Below, piece after piece: positions 11,780 through 23,460 of a stretch of DNA of 64,000 nt. The position numbers and the translations under genes were made by a program. The stretch is from positions 28,513,848 to 28,577,847 of the forward strand of contig CM063244.1 in assembly GCA_032158295.1 (NCBI GenBank), given 5' to 3'. The DNA comes from Pycnopodia helianthoides (Eukaryota; Echinodermata; Asteroidea; Forcipulatida; Asteriidae). The notes below the pieces were generated by a model. That model did no database searches and was not told the origin of the DNA. It worked only from the letters and a program-made list of their open reading frames with translations. Positions within the stretch are counted from its first letter, which is position 1, and each line of letters opens with the position of its first letter.

Positions 11780-12170
11780 CTTGTAATAATAATATAATAT
11801 AATAACTAGTTTTCATATAGCACTTTATCTGCGGGCGTCTCAAAGTGCTTATTATTCATTTTTTAAGACATGTAAAAAAGAAGAGAGAAGGTTTTTTTTT
11901 TTAAATATGAGACCCATTTACAATACGGTAGCACCTTATAAGGGTTTAAGGTGCTGCGGCGCATTCAGCAGCCACTGCCAGAAACACCGGGGCAAACCCT
12001 CTCCTCTAAGCAAGTGTTAACTGGGTTCTTTTACCGGGATTACAAAACATGCAGGACCTATGGCTTTAACGTCCCATCCGAAGGGCGAAGCAATCATGGT
12101 TGAGTGTCGATCTTGCTTGCCAAATGGTCGGCACCTTTTCATTCAAAGACACCCATGAACAACAGAGGTT
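11780..12170 (-). mobile_element. SINE B copy, minus strand
   Basis: Contains TAGCACTTTATCTGCGGGCGTC, ATGAGACCCATTTAC, ACCGGGGCAAACCCTCTCC, ACTGGGTTCTTTTACC and GACCTATGGCTTTAACGTCCC in the family B order. The poly-T near 11891 and the divergent end after 12120 suggest the tRNA-like head is lost or decayed. Confidence 0.7.
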
Positions 12171-12674
12171 TTGGAATACATGCAAATCTTTGCAGATGAC
12201 GTATTCAAATGAACTTACACTGTATGAACAGATTAAGACTGTTGCGTGGACACCACCAAGTTAACTGCAAAATATCAGGTTCATTTGTCTGCAATAATAA
12301 AAATAATAGTAAGAACGATAATCCGAAGACAGCCTGTTCCAACAATACACAGTTTATATTTACAAACCCCTCCTTTAGTCGCAACAGTGCCCACTTCTAC
12401 ACCTCCACCTTCGCCCCTCATTCAATTCAATCAGATTGGGTAACTTTGCTTGTCCATTGTAATCCTCATCTGTGAAAGTGTAACTGCCACTTATTTGAGC
12501 ACTTTCTGAGACATCTCGTTCTTCCAGGAGAGAACTGCCCCAACAAAATAGATTTTAGTGAAACATTATTAGTGGTAAACTCTGTTTCATGCCTCCACTT
12601 TCAAATTAGCCAAGTTGCATTATAAGTTAATGTTAAGGAAGTGAACCTTCTGTACATTATAGAAATCTTGCATT

Positions 12675-12792
12675 TGTGCATGGCTCCTGGTTCCTCTGGG
12701 TCCTGGTTCCTTGGTCTTGGTTCCATGGCATCTGGCTTCTGGTTCCTGGTTCCTGGTTCCTGGTTCCATGGCTCCTGGTTCCTGGCTCCTGT
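12675..12792. repeat. TCCTGGTTCC minisatellite
   Basis: Irregular tandem array built on CTCCTGGTTCCTGG with CCATGG variants. It opens reading frames on both strands (repeats of NQEPGTR or GSWFLVP), which I regard as artefacts of the array. Confidence 0.8.
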
Positions 12793-13423
12793 CGGGCCAA
12801 CAGTTTTACTGTTTGAAGTAACCATTTAGTTGATGAGTGTGCATGTACTTTAAAAAAAAACATCTTCAACTTAACTTTACGGATCAATCAATTTTGTTGG
12901 AGTTTGATATTTAGTTACCAGCTTCCCGCACTCAAATCAGGCACAAATTTAAGCAGGTTCTCATGTCAAAGGTAGTCATGTGGATAGATTGTTGGGGGGG
13001 GGGGGAATGACTGATCATGAATGTAAACCTCCAACTCTGCCATGTTTCCCTTACATAACCGGAGAGCATTACCCAGGCAACGCCGTGACGTAGGTAAGGT
13101 TCTGGCCCTTTGGCAGCCGGCAAAATTTAATTAGGGCATTAATTACACATGTACACCACTTCCCGAATGCTGCATTGATCGGGGGGGAATTCGGGCTGGA
13201 TTATGAGACTGCCACTGTAACACCATTAATTTGGAAAATGCGAAGGTGCAATTACATGCAATTAAGGGGTTGATAGCGGCTTTTGTTTGGGGTGGGGCGT
13301 TATAGCGGAGTCTGGCTCTCTCTCTCGCTCTCTGTCCACACTTGCAAGTCTGCTGGTCATTTAACTATGATAACATAAACACAAACAATCTGAATCTAAA
13401 CCTCTCCTTTCAAATTGAAAATG

Positions 13424-13424
13424 G

Positions 13425-13452
<28 letters not shown>
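13424..13452. repeat. (GA)n microsatellite
   Basis: About 14 GA units, part of a purine-rich stretch that ends in GAAAATTAAA. Confidence 0.9.
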
Positions 13453-13455
<3 letters not shown>

Positions 13456-13737
13456 TTAAACCCACGATATAAAAGGTGAGTGAGAAACTTGCGAATTTAG
13501 TGACAGTAAACATCGTAAAGAAAATCAAAAACTTTTGATATTATAAAAACATGCCAAGCTGTGTCCATATGAGCTACATTCAAACTCAGTGGTTTGTAGA
13601 CCCTGAGATGACACAAAAAGCAAAAATGTAAAGAAAAAGAAAAAGAGTGGACTACAGAAGTTTGAGATGAAAAATGAATGGTCTTTATCATACAGAACAT
13701 TTATAGTCATACAATATTTTGTATCTAGATTTATACA

Positions 13738-13780
13738 TTGATTTATTTACTTATTCATTCATTTATTTATTTATTTATAT
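13738..13780. repeat. (ATTT)n microsatellite
   Basis: Degenerate ATTT/ATTC repeat of about 43 bases. Confidence 0.75.
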
Positions 13781-13876
13781 CCATCTTTTTAGAGGGTAAT
13801 AATCCAGCAAGCTGATCAATTGGGCTCTCATATAAAATATAAAACCACAACACAAGATACAGTATGAAATATAACA

Positions 13877-14505
13877 TGTGGCCTGTAGTGGCCGAGCGGT
13901 TTAGTGCACCGGTCGACTCATCAAGTTCTGATGTTCTGATTAACAGAGTTTGGGTTCAGTTCAACCGTTGCTGTTGCTTGGTCCTTCGGATGGGACTTAA
14001 AGCTGTTGGTCCAGTGTGTTGTGTAATGCACGTAAAAGAACCCAACACTACCCCCCGCCCAGGTAGTAGTTAATAAGCAGGACTGAAAAGTCTCCTGAAT
14101 TCCGAAAAATCTACTCCGTGGTAGTAGAATAAAAAGCAAGACAAGTTCTCTAAAGAACAAAATCTACACAGCAAAGTAGATATTTATACACATGGTGTTA
14201 CCGCAAACCGAATATATGTTGATACCTCACCATGCAATGCCTCAAAACCCATAAACCCGACACTTATCGTTAAGAGAAGGGGTTTGCCCCGGTGCTCCTG
14301 AATGGTTGGCAGCACCCCTTTAGACCCTTACTAGGTGCTATCGAAAGGGGCTGATCATTCAGGGAAGGGGTTTGCCCCCCCCCCCCCCGGTGCTCCTGGA
14401 CCGTTATTGCACTGCACCCCTTCTAAACATCAAAAGCGCCTCATCATTCAAACATAGCATACCTGTCATAGCAATAATGAGCGCTTTGTAAATGCCCTGT
14501 AGATC
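13877..14505 (+). mobile_element. SINE B copy, interrupted by a 204-bp insertion
   Basis: Plus-strand copy with a leucine-tRNA-like head (AGTGGCCGAGCGGTTTAGTG, ACTCATCAAGTTCTG, TTTGGGTTCAGTTC) and the conserved CCTTCGGATGGGACTTAAAG core followed by GTAAAAGAACCCAACACT. After the insertion the body resumes with AACCCGACACTTATCG and AGAAGGGGTTTGCCCC. The GGGGTTTGCCCC block is present twice (about 14279 and 14365), a local tandem duplication, and the second contains a C14 run. Confidence 0.7.
14050..14253 (-). mobile_element. Retroelement-end-like insertion with an 11-bp target duplication
   Basis: 204-bp block flanked by AACCCAACACT (14039-14049) and AACCCGACACT (14254-14264), a near-perfect target-site duplication. 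Its content (GTAGTAGTTAATAAGCAGGA, CTACACAGCAAAGTAGATAT, ACACATGGTGTTACCGCAAACC) is the reverse complement of the module at 32434-32620. I infer a truncated copy of a Penelope-like or similar retroelement end; no protein is encoded. Confidence 0.6.
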
Positions 14506-15412
14506 AACAAAATTGTGTCATTTATTATTATTTTTAAAACATTAAGAGGAAAAAAAAAAAAAACAAGTGTCCAACCCTAAAGGTTGATGACAACCAAGAT
14601 GTTCCTCATTTTACTTTTAAACTACATGTATACTGCCGCTGATCAAATTTTCTTTTCAAAAAGTAGGTCTACATGTATGAGTTGTTGGTTGATCTTTTGT
14701 TATGAAATGTTTGCACAGATTATCCAAGTCCTTGCCCTGAATCTCCTCTTCCAATCCACATTGCTACTAGTCTTAATACTCAGATGAGTGCTCCAAAAGT
14801 CCCTAAATGACATTAAAAATCCCCTGTCTGTTTCCTCGACCCCCCACATGATAAAAAACACACGCCGGACTCGCGAGCGTCCTTGCACCAGCCTAATGTA
14901 CACTAAACCTAGAATCTCTCCGCTAATGAAAAGATAACAAATCTTTCACTTGACCATAAATGTGATAATTTGACGGATTTAGCTCGGTATTCCCGAGGGA
15001 GCCTCTCTCCATTTAGCAGGTCGGCGACGAGTCTGTTTGACGTCAGTAGCGTGGCAAGATCACATTAAAATCAAACCCAGCTAGTATAGTGTCCACTATT
15101 CCTATAGCTCTGCACAAACAGTCACCTTAAAGGGAACGTTCAACTGAGCCTGTATGCATAATGCAATGTCAAAACAAAATGTAGAAAAATTGACGTCCCT
15201 TGTGTTTTATGGTTTTTGCGCATTCGCCTACATCCCAACGGAGATGTAAAGTGGAAAAAAGAAACGGACGCAAATTTAATGAAGGCAGTTTTCATGTGAA
15301 GTGGTGACAGTTGAAAACCACTGGTCCAGAAGAACGACTATTTAGAGGAGTAAAGAGAAAGAACGCTGTTGACGACACCTAGAGCTGTAATTTGTAACGA
15401 CCTGCTCCCTGT

Positions 15413-15500
15413 ACTCCTGGAACTACGAGGCTGTGATATACACTAACGTCTCCACTTACTGGAGACGGATCTAGCGTAACAACCTCATAGTTCTCGGAGT
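15413..15500. repeat. Structured inverted repeat
   Basis: The outer arms ACTCCTGGAACTACGAGG and CCTCATAGTTCTCGGAGT pair at 15 of 18 positions. Inside, CGTCTCCA (15447-15454) and TGGAGACG (15460-15467) pair perfectly over a 5-base loop. A short palindromic MITE is the likely explanation. Confidence 0.5.
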
Positions 15501-15969
15501 ACTCCCCTTGTGAGACAATAATTCAATAGTAGGAGACAACCCACACTTTAGTACGTGGTTTTCAATTCAATGCAAGGTCACATTTATTTCCACGCTCATA
15601 ATCGAAATACAGTATTGGGGAGGGGAAGATAGCTACAGAGGAAGGCTCTTTTGAGATAATTGTTATGCCACGCCCACTCGAGTGACAACACGGAAGTTTG
15701 TGCATTAACTACATGTCATCCACATGAAACTAAAATAGAAAAACACTATTATTCTACAAAGGTTTGGGGTAACAAATCCAACTCATGTATGTGTTACTGC
15801 ACACCACACCAGAATGTTTTTTCGCAGAGTGCAAAGTTCAAATCCTACTCAACATTTTTTATAAGGAAACTGTTCAGAGTAATTTGTGTTTTACCGAAAG
15901 GCAAATTGTTATTTCAAACTGAATAAAATACATGCAGGGTTTTAGTACTTGTACATTGTTGGTAAAATG

Positions 15970-16310
15970 TCAGCGTGTCGATGCTCCAGTGGTCCAGAGC
16001 GTGGAACGTAAGTTCTGATGGCCAAGTCATGTTTGGTTCCTGGTTGTGACACTTGCGTGCCTCGGCAAGACACTTAAACTTTAACTGTAGTTGCTTCTCA
16101 TTACCCAGGAGTAAAAGGGTACCTATTAGGGTAGAGATTGTTGATGTGAATGATAAGCACCCAGACCGCCCATTTAGCTGCAGGTGCTGCATACTCCTAA
16201 GGAGTTTAGACGGAATGCTTGAAGCCCATTGAGCAGGGGAAGTAATTAGTGCAAAGGCACTTTGATAAAATGTTTAAAAGCATCAAATAATCGCCTTTAT
16301 TTTTTATGAT
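15970..16310 (+). mobile_element. SINE A copy, plus strand
   Basis: A decayed leucine-tRNA-like head (AGTGGTCCAGAGC, AAGTTCTGATGG) is followed by GACACTTGCGTGCCTCGGCA, AGACACTTAAACT, CACCCAGG-like TTACCCAGGAGTAAAAGGG, TTGATGTGAATGATAAGC, TGCTGCATACTCC and AAGGCACTTTGATAAAATG. The order is identical to 23112-23460. Confidence 0.75.
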
Positions 16311-17406
16311 TAAACCTCAATCTTTGTATGAAAAGAATGACTAAGCAATACATACTGATTTCATATTCACTACCTTATGGAGACCGAGAACAAAACAGAA
16401 AAGAGATAACAAAGAGTCTCTACAGGGAAATATGGGTTGCTCCACAAGGAATTTTGTGTACAAAGTCTATGAACGATTCTTAACTAAAGGGACAAAGGAA
16501 AGAACAAAAGATGTCCCCCACAGGGATGCAAAAAATAAGAATGTGGTGCACAATGACTTTCAGTATTTGGCTTCACACACTACTCAAGTACATTCAAACC
16601 TTCTGGTTCACTCTAAACATTTTTTTGCACTTTATGAATCACTAAAAAAACAGAACACGTTACACTCAGCGATGCGTACAGTCAGTACAATCAGACAATC
16701 AATCTAATCTGAATACGAGAAAAGGAAAGGTCCCCCTCTAGTAATGGATGTGGCAACATGATTGAAGTCGCCCCCCCCCCCTGTCAGCGTCTCCATCTCC
16801 GGATCCAAGCCAGGACGAAGTCACTGACTTTCAGCTGGTGTCACTGACATTCTTTCCTGACTCTGTTAGGTTATCGTACAATTCTTCCTCGCCGGTCCCC
16901 TGGGAGCGGTACTCCACCAGATTCAGCGTGCGCAAATCTGTCTAGGCTAAGCTCCAAGACAAGAGGGGGGGGGGGAGGAGGGAGGAAAGCAGACGGAGAG
17001 AAGAAAAGTATGTTTTTATTGCTGTATGAAAATGCCAAATGTTCTCATGAAAGAATTATATTAAAGCGCAGTTATTTCGTAAGGGTCCCCCAGGACACTG
17101 AAACATTCATCTTGACTCAGGCGCTACATGTACATAGGACGGTAACCTTAGATGCTTCCAATGCTGCTCAAATCCTTAGTGAAAGAGATTTGTTGAAGGA
17201 GGGCTGTGTTGAATACATGTGTTTGATACTTAAAAGTATTTTTTCGTTCGCATCGTTGTTTTCTCACGATCTGCTGGAGACCAACCGAGACCAACCGACA
17301 TATCCGACAGTACATGTACCCCCCCCCCTTCCAGGCCATTCAACTGTTTACTTCTCAACTGAAAATGCTGTTCAGAGAAAATACAAAAACAAAACGGGAA
17401 AAGAAA

Positions 17407-17762
17407 AACAAGTTCTTACATAGCGCTTTATCGCACTGACAGGCGTCTGAAAGTGCTGATTATTTGTACGACAGGTATGCAGAGCTATGTTTGAGTTATG
17501 AGACCTATTATGATAAAGCCTTGCAAGGTGATGGAGGGCAACCTGCCGCCAACCATCAGGGGAAAACCCCCTTCTCTTAATGAGAACAAGTGTGCTGGGT
17601 TCTTTTGTGTGCATTAAACACAACAGCACAGGACCAAAGGTTGGGATGATAGTGGTTTCTCTATTTACTGTCTTGCCCAATGGCACAGATGCAATGCCCG
17701 GGATCCAAACCCACTCTCAAAACAAACAGCACCAGAACTTAGTCCGGCGGCCATTGTGCAAT
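17407..17762 (-). mobile_element. SINE B copy, minus strand
   Basis: Complete-looking copy: CTTACATAGCGCTTTATCGC, GGCGTCTGAAAGTGC, GGTATGCAGAGCTATG, AACCATCAGGGGAAAACCCC, GTGTGCTGGGTTCTTTTG, ACAGCACAGGACC, CTGTCTTGCCCAATGGCAC and a decayed tRNA-like head around ATCCAAACCCACTCTC to TTAGTCCGGCGGCC. Confidence 0.72.
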
Positions 17763-17896
17763 TTTTTAACTGGTCTTAAAAGTGTGTAGCATTTTGTAGA
17801 TCTGGGGGTTTGAAGCTCAAATGGCAAACAATTTGAACACAACGTGCAATCCATTTTGAAATCCTTTTGTGAATGTACTAAAGGGTTTGCCTTTAA

Positions 17897-18190
17897 CCCT
17901 TTAGAGACCATTTGTTTCGTAAAATAATTATCACCATACGCCCAGACATTAATCTTGTTGATTTTTTGCAACGTTATTAAGAAACAGAAATTTAATACGT
18001 GGTTTTGTTTTAGAGTTGTGTATTCCTTGTTCACATGGGAAACATTAGAAAATGTCAATTCGGTCCGATACCAATTTTCTTTTACCCTCTTGTCTGAGCG
18101 AAAGTAGGTCAAATGTTACGGCTGTATGCAGGGTATGTAGGGTACTTCTTTTGGTGCGAGCCGCTTGCGGCTGCTATGGTTTCTAAAGGG
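17897..18190. mobile_element. TTAA-flanked MITE of 294 bp (piggyBac-like)
   Basis: The termini CCCTTTAGAGACCAT and ATGGTTTCTAAAGGG are inverted repeats with one mismatch in 15, flanked by TTAA on both sides (17893-17896, 18191-18194). The CCCTTT start resembles the 603-bp element at 5511. No coding capacity. Confidence 0.72.
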
Positions 18191-18328
18191 TTAACTTGAT
18201 CAGTGACTAGCCAGCGAGACCAGTAAGCTTGTCATTTCAATAGTCCCCCAGCTATTTCACTGGTCCATTTTTCATTATTTCCATGTAATAGGAATGCTTT
18301 CCAATACTGAACTAGCCAGCAGGACCAC

Positions 18329-19006
18329 TTGGAGAGACATTTGATTGGTCCTCAGGTATTACTAGCGTTTGGTCAGGGAGGACCACTGTTTAGATTGAGC
18401 ACTGATAAGCCAGTGAAATTTGTCCTGATTTCTCCACATGTGGAAGTAGAAACTTGCCACTCCATGATGGAGTATTTACATCTCTGTATTAGTGTATCAC
18501 ACATGGTTACTAGTATCAGTCTAGGTTTTTTCCCCCTGTCCGTCATTGATCTACATACACAGACATATGTAATTGCATCCATTAGGGAGATTATCGCATC
18601 GTGTGTGACTGTTGTACCATTTATCTGTACTCAAAACAATCATCTGGGACATCATGTAGACAAGGAACTCAATCACGATCCCATAATCGGCCAGCGTCTC
18701 CCTCTTCCTCAATACGGTTTCCCTTCATGGGACAGTTTGATTCTAACTCTTGAACATCTTCATGATAATCATGTGTTACTCATCACAAAATTGACTTCAG
18801 ATGAGGTTCAAGGAAATTTGATCGTCTGTGTTTTCTTGAACTGTTTTGTTAGACTGTTTAAGTCAAGTTCACCTGAACAGTTGAAAAAATATTTTTTTTT
18901 AAATAGTGTGTTTCTTTTGTTCCAGAGCTTCAGAAGCAAATCAAATTATAATTTTCTGTCAACGCAAACACATTTTGCAAACCCTCATTTTCAAGGAATC
19001 AAATAA
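18329..19006 (+). other. Unassigned 225-codon open frame, probably chance
   Basis: The longest non-repetitive open frame in the window. The conceptual protein (starting MERHLIGPQVLLAFGQGG) has no motif I recognise, and no signal for splicing, promoter or polyadenylation stands out. The first 90 bases overlap a dispersed repeat-like block (CTAGCCAGCAGGACCACT appears in similar form at 18207 and 18383). I report it only because it is long for this AT-rich intron. Confidence 0.12.
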
Positions 19007-19114
19007 AAAACGACAACAAACGAACCAACTCAAATTGTTTTTTGGTATAAATCTGCATGTCCATTCACATGTTGAAACACTATTTGGATGGTTTTAGGTA
19101 CTGAACAAAAATGG

Positions 19115-19440
19115 CAATCCGTGGGAAAAACAGCAAGCATGACTGGATGCAAAGTGGTCTCCTTTAGTGTTTTTTCTTGCGACTGGCAATTTTTGTCATG
19201 GTTGAATGTGGATCTTGCAGCTGAACCTTCAGTAACCTTAACCCCTCCCCCATAACAATGTGCTTCTCTCTACTGTTAGGAAAAAAACTGCATGCATGAC
19301 AGATGCAAAATGGTTCCCATTTCTCATCATGGTTGATGTCGCAGCCAAATTCAGTAACCTTAACCACTTCCCCCCCCATAAGAAGCGCTTCGCTAAATTG
19401 GGAAAACTGCCAACATGACGAATTCAAAGTTGTGCCTTTT
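19115..19440. repeat. Degenerate tandem repeat, about three units
   Basis: Blocks such as CAGTAACCTTAACC, TCATGGTTGA, GGAAAAACTGC and GACxxATGCAAAxTGGT recur at about 130-150-base spacing. The last unit is partial. Confidence 0.5.
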
Positions 19441-20044
19441 TTTATTAATGATTGTGTTTCCTGGAATACATGTTTGCGTATACACACATAAATGTAATGC
19501 ATATCATGGAACTGTGAATGCATGTACAGTGATTAATCAATTATTCATAAATACCTGGGACAGTTTATCCATTCTGGTTAGTGGAGAGGAGATCAGTCCT
19601 TTATTACACGGCCACGACCCTGTCGGTTTTAAAACGGCCGGTTAAGACCTCGTCGCCACTCTATCCCTTAGTTATCATACAAGCAGGAGTGGAAAAATGA
19701 CAATATAGCGCTTCTGCATCCCATATCCAATGAGGCCAAAGGCTGATATTGGACGCAAACGCATTAATTCCTGTATTCTTTGAGCGCACGTGTGATTATG
19801 AATTCATCTTCAAGCAAACTTTTAAAAGCTCAGATGTATAATATATTCTATATCTATGATTGATAGCGCAATGTGCGAACAGTGAATACGCATGGTGCGA
19901 TATGAACAGTGCAAAAATGGTTTAATATCACACTCTTGTTGCCATGGATTGACCAATAAGAATCAAGGATTCAACTTGGCTCGAAGATAAAGCTATCATA
20001 TCAAACAAGGAGAACTGGTCAATTTGAATTCGGTTTTTGGATCA

Positions 20045-20210
20045 CGAAAACAAATTTGACTAGAATAGGATTTGAACCTGCAACCTCTGGATTTACCTGC
20101 CAGCGCTCTACTGTTATGTACCAACTGACTAATTTGACTAGAATAAGATTTGAACCTGCAACCTCCGGATTAACATGCCGGCGCTCTACTGTCATGTACC
20201 AACTGACTTT
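20045..20210 (-). mobile_element. Two tandem SINE C tRNA-like heads, minus strand
   Basis: Two adjacent copies, about 76 bases apart, of a block reading on the minus strand AGTTGGTACATGACAGTAGAGC, then GGAGGTTGCAGGTTCAAATC and CTAGTCAAA. A-box-like and B-box (GGTTCAAATC) promoter sequences are present. The acceptor arms do not pair well, so they are pseudo-tRNAs and not functional genes. Confidence 0.65.
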
Positions 20211-20503
20211 CTTCTAAACTCTATGATGGCTGTCTTCCGGCCTATAGATAGATTAATAGTTCATCGAAAAACTGCCATCACAGTGCAAAGGCTGAACTAC
20301 AGCAGTTAAGTGTAGCCCTTACCTTGAACCTCTATGCTTGAACTGACTATACGGCCTTGTGAGTAAGGTAATAGCTCATTTAAACAAAGCCAATAAAAAA
20401 TAACAAAAAAAGACAAACAGTTTTTCACTAAAAAGTAAAAAGGACCAGAATAATAGGCCACAAGATAAATGCACAAACAAATGGGGCAGACAAAAAATAT
20501 CCC

Positions 20504-20530
20504 CCACAAAAAAAAAATTTTTTTTTTTAG
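20504..20530. repeat. A/T palindrome
   Basis: A run of about ten A followed directly by about twelve T, self-complementary. Confidence 0.7.
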
Positions 20531-22027
20531 AACTAACTATAACAACCCAACACAAACAGATCTCGTAGAATGTCTTGTGATGGACAAATGAAAGAGGATG
20601 GTAGTGGGAAAATCGAGATATGTTTACCTCGTATTGTTTCAAGAGTAAGCACAAGGACATAGTCGGCTATATGGGAGTGTTGTTTTGGTTGTTTTGTTTT
20701 ATAGGACAAGCTAGTCAGCAAGGAAGGGACTCTAGCAGCTTTTCTCCTCTCAACATACTTGTCAGAAGTCCCATCACGTACCATAATATTTCCTGGTCGT
20801 TTTTATTGTATTGTGTTATCCTTCACTGTGTTTAATGAGCTGTGCAGGCAGCAGATCTCATCAAATACAATTCAAATAAACCACCCTTTTGCAAGGACAC
20901 TCTGCACTTTTTTTCGTTTTTATTTGAGGTGAATAGAAAGCAAGCAAGGTCAGGTTGATCATCACTGTCAACTGACCCAAGACTCTACCAGTATACATGA
21001 AATATGGACCAACGCTGTGTAGACTCATGACATGGAGTAAATTAGAGGCTGTTCAAATAATTCCCTATTTCCAAAATTTGTTGATTGGGCGTTTGGCTGT
21101 GTGTGTGCTTGTAACACATTTGAAATATTTGCACTTACAGAAGCAGAGTAAGTTGTGTGCTGCATTCAATGAGCTGCATTCCGTTTAAAAAAATAATAAT
21201 AATAAATGCAGCTCAACCACAAAATAATCCAAACTGGTTAGGTTATGTAAACAGAGAGTGAACAGAATTCGTTTCCTGAACACAAACAAAATATTTGCGC
21301 TCAAGGTTCAATATCGGCGCTCGAAAGTAAGAAATTTACATTGACCGAGGGAAAAAAAAATGTGACAAATGGAGAAAATGTTACATGATTACGTGAACAG
21401 AATTTGTTTTTTTTGCCGCTCTATTGACTTAAAATGAAAAATAGATGTTCAGGACTCAGTGATGTCCCAAACGCATTCCGTAATGCTCCGATACGTGCCC
21501 GAGCATTTTACCTAGGTTATGACAACACGTCTGAAATTCTCCAAAAGAGGCTGTCCGTACTAATGGAGTAGCCAGGTGGAAAGACATGTTCATAATTACA
21601 GCAAGGGATGAGGTTAGAGCTGACAATGTGTATTAAGTCAACTGTAAGTGGTATTTCTGTCCTAGTCACCCGTGCGTCTGATTTCCAGAGTAGATATTTC
21701 CATTTCCCCAGATGTTATTTGAATCATAACGTTGGAAAATGTTGCCGTTGAGGAGACATTTGTTTTAAGCAGTTTATATTGAAAGACGGATGCAAGCCGC
21801 ACAAGTAATGCGATCGTCGAATGTGGTACAGTCACTACTTGGTTTTATTCATACATGTATACGTACGTGTCTGGAAATATTATCAGGATTGTTTCATGAA
21901 TATCTCAACTAGATATATTTTTACAAGATCATTGTAATCTATTTTTCACTTATTTGTCATTAATTATTTGGTCACTTATAAATGTAACTTTTTTGAGGTG
22001 GTTTGGTACCTAACCAATAATTAGAAC

Positions 22028-22136
22028 TAAAAAGATATATGTATATATTTTTCATAAAAATAAAATTAAGTAATTCTGTTTTAAAGATATATGTATATAT
22101 TTTTTCATAAAAATATAATTAAGTATATTCTGGTTT
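22028..22136. repeat. Tandem duplication of about 56 bp
   Basis: AAAGATATATGTATATATTT followed by TTCATAAAAAT, AATTAAGTA and TTCTG occurs twice in succession with minor changes. Confidence 0.8.
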
Positions 22137-22224
22137 TACGAAACAGAGAGCAGTGGTTACCGCAAACAATTTGATAGATGCGATTAATATAAGATTTGAA
22201 CTGGCCTTTTGTTACTGCGCATGT

Positions 22225-22395
22225 TCGTTGGTCTAGTGGTTAAGATATCTGCTCTAGAGTTTGGGGGGTTGTTGGTTCGAATCCCATCCAAGTAGTATGC
22301 CTGTGGGTTTGTTTTCCCACAGGGGAAGCACCGAGTATACAGTGCTTATCACACATCGGTGTTGGGTACAACCAAAATACTATTGTTTATTCCCG
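22225..22395 (+). mobile_element. SINE D copy, plus strand
   Basis: Best-preserved head of this family: GTTGGTCTAGTGGTTAAGAT (A box, glutamate-tRNA-like), ATCTGCTCTAGAG and TTGGTTCGAATCCCATCC (B box). The body has ATGCCTGTGGGTTTG, a CCCACAGG hairpin, AAGCACCGAGTATACAGTGC and TTATCACACATCGG. Confidence 0.75.
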
Positions 22396-22489
22396 ATTCA
22401 AATTGTTACATCTATTAAAATATAATTATGCTGATTGCAGACTTGTGTTCAGTTGCTGTTGCATGTTTACCGGCCAAAATTCTTAAATT

Positions 22490-22600
22490 AGGAAAGACAC
22501 TTAACCATAATTGCTTCTCATCACCCAGGAAGTAAATGGGTACCAGCGAGGGTTGAGATCATTGATGTGAATGATTAGCAACCTGTGCGCCGATGTTGTA
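22490..22600 (+). mobile_element. SINE A fragment
   Basis: Body only: AGACACTTAACCATAATTGC, CATCACCCAGGAAGTAAATG, ATTGATGTGAATGATTAGC and TGTGCGCCGAT. Confidence 0.65.
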
Positions 22601-23062
22601 CATTTATTGTGCAAATAGTATGCGAACTGAATGAACAAGATATCACAAAAGATATGGTGCATGTTAAACAGGGATGTCTTACCCATGCATGTCTTCTTGA
22701 ATTGCGTACGGACGATACCGGTACGCAACTTCAGACCTATACACAAACGTAAAAGAAGTAGTCGTTGACGTCAATATGGCAAGAGGGTTTCATGAATGTA
22801 ATGTTATCATTGACTCCACATTCATCAATGCATCCCGGACAAGCTCTCAAGTGCAGTGTTTGAGGCTCGCCTGTGGACAAACAGTATCGTGAAACTGCCT
22901 GGTCAATGTAATCTACCTACGTACTGTGCATTTATTCACTACCCTTTATGCCTGTGTATTTCATTAAAATATTTAATTGACTCATTTGCATCCCTGCAAG
23001 GCGGTCTTTTCTTTGTTTAGTACCTGCTGTTTGCAATTCTTTAAAAATGCGCTACATGTATT

Positions 23063-23092
23063 GTGCAAATGATATGCAAATGATATGCAAAT
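23063..23092. promoter_or_regulatory. Cluster of three POU-octamer-like sites at 11-bp spacing
   Basis: GTGCAAAT (23063), ATGCAAAT (23074) and ATGCAAAT (23085) form an 11-bp tandem repeat. ATGCAAAT is the classical octamer bound by POU-domain factors. The phasing of about one helical turn could reflect regulatory use or a simple short tandem expansion. Confidence 0.25.
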
Positions 23093-23111
23093 GATATAGG
23101 CAGCTCGTAGC

Positions 23112-23460
23112 TTTTCATGGCATAGTGGTTAAGAGCATCAAACTCAAGCTCTCATGGCGCCAGAGTGGGGGGTTCGAATCCCGGTCGTGACACTTGTGTG
23201 TGCTTGGGCAAGACACTTGGCTATAAATGCTTCATATCATCCAGGAGTGAATGGGAAGCGGTGTGTGTACAGATTGTTGATGTGAATGACTTGCAAAGTG
23301 TACGCCAATTTGGCTGCCGGTGCTGCATACTCCAAAGGAGTTGAGATGGTTTCAGGAATGCTTAAGGCACAATGAACAGCGATAGTAATAGTGTAAGGCA
23401 CTTTTATTCAATTGTTAAAAAGTGCATAATTAAATTGCCAATATTATTATTATTAATGTT
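23112..23460 (+). mobile_element. SINE A copy, full length
   Basis: Reference copy for the family here. The leucine-tRNA-like head runs CATGGCATAGTGGTTAAGAG, AAACTCAAGCTCT (CAA anticodon position), a long variable arm and GGGTTCGAATCCCGGTC (B box). The body follows: TTGGGCAAGACACTTGG, ATCCAGGAGTGAATGGGA, TTGATGTGAATGACTTGC, TGCTGCATACTCCAAAGGAG, AAGGCACTTTTATTC, and a (ATT)n tail. Confidence 0.82.

Noticed and set aside
12601..12887. Pro/Gln/Glu-rich repeat protein frames
   Set aside because: They follow the TCCTGGTTCC minisatellite on both strands.
15035..15045. TGACGTCA-like CRE site as a promoter signal
   Set aside because: A single short motif deep in an intron with no other promoter features.
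23112..23190. Functional leucine tRNA gene
   Set aside because: The head is fused to a SINE body shared with six other loci and has mismatched stems.
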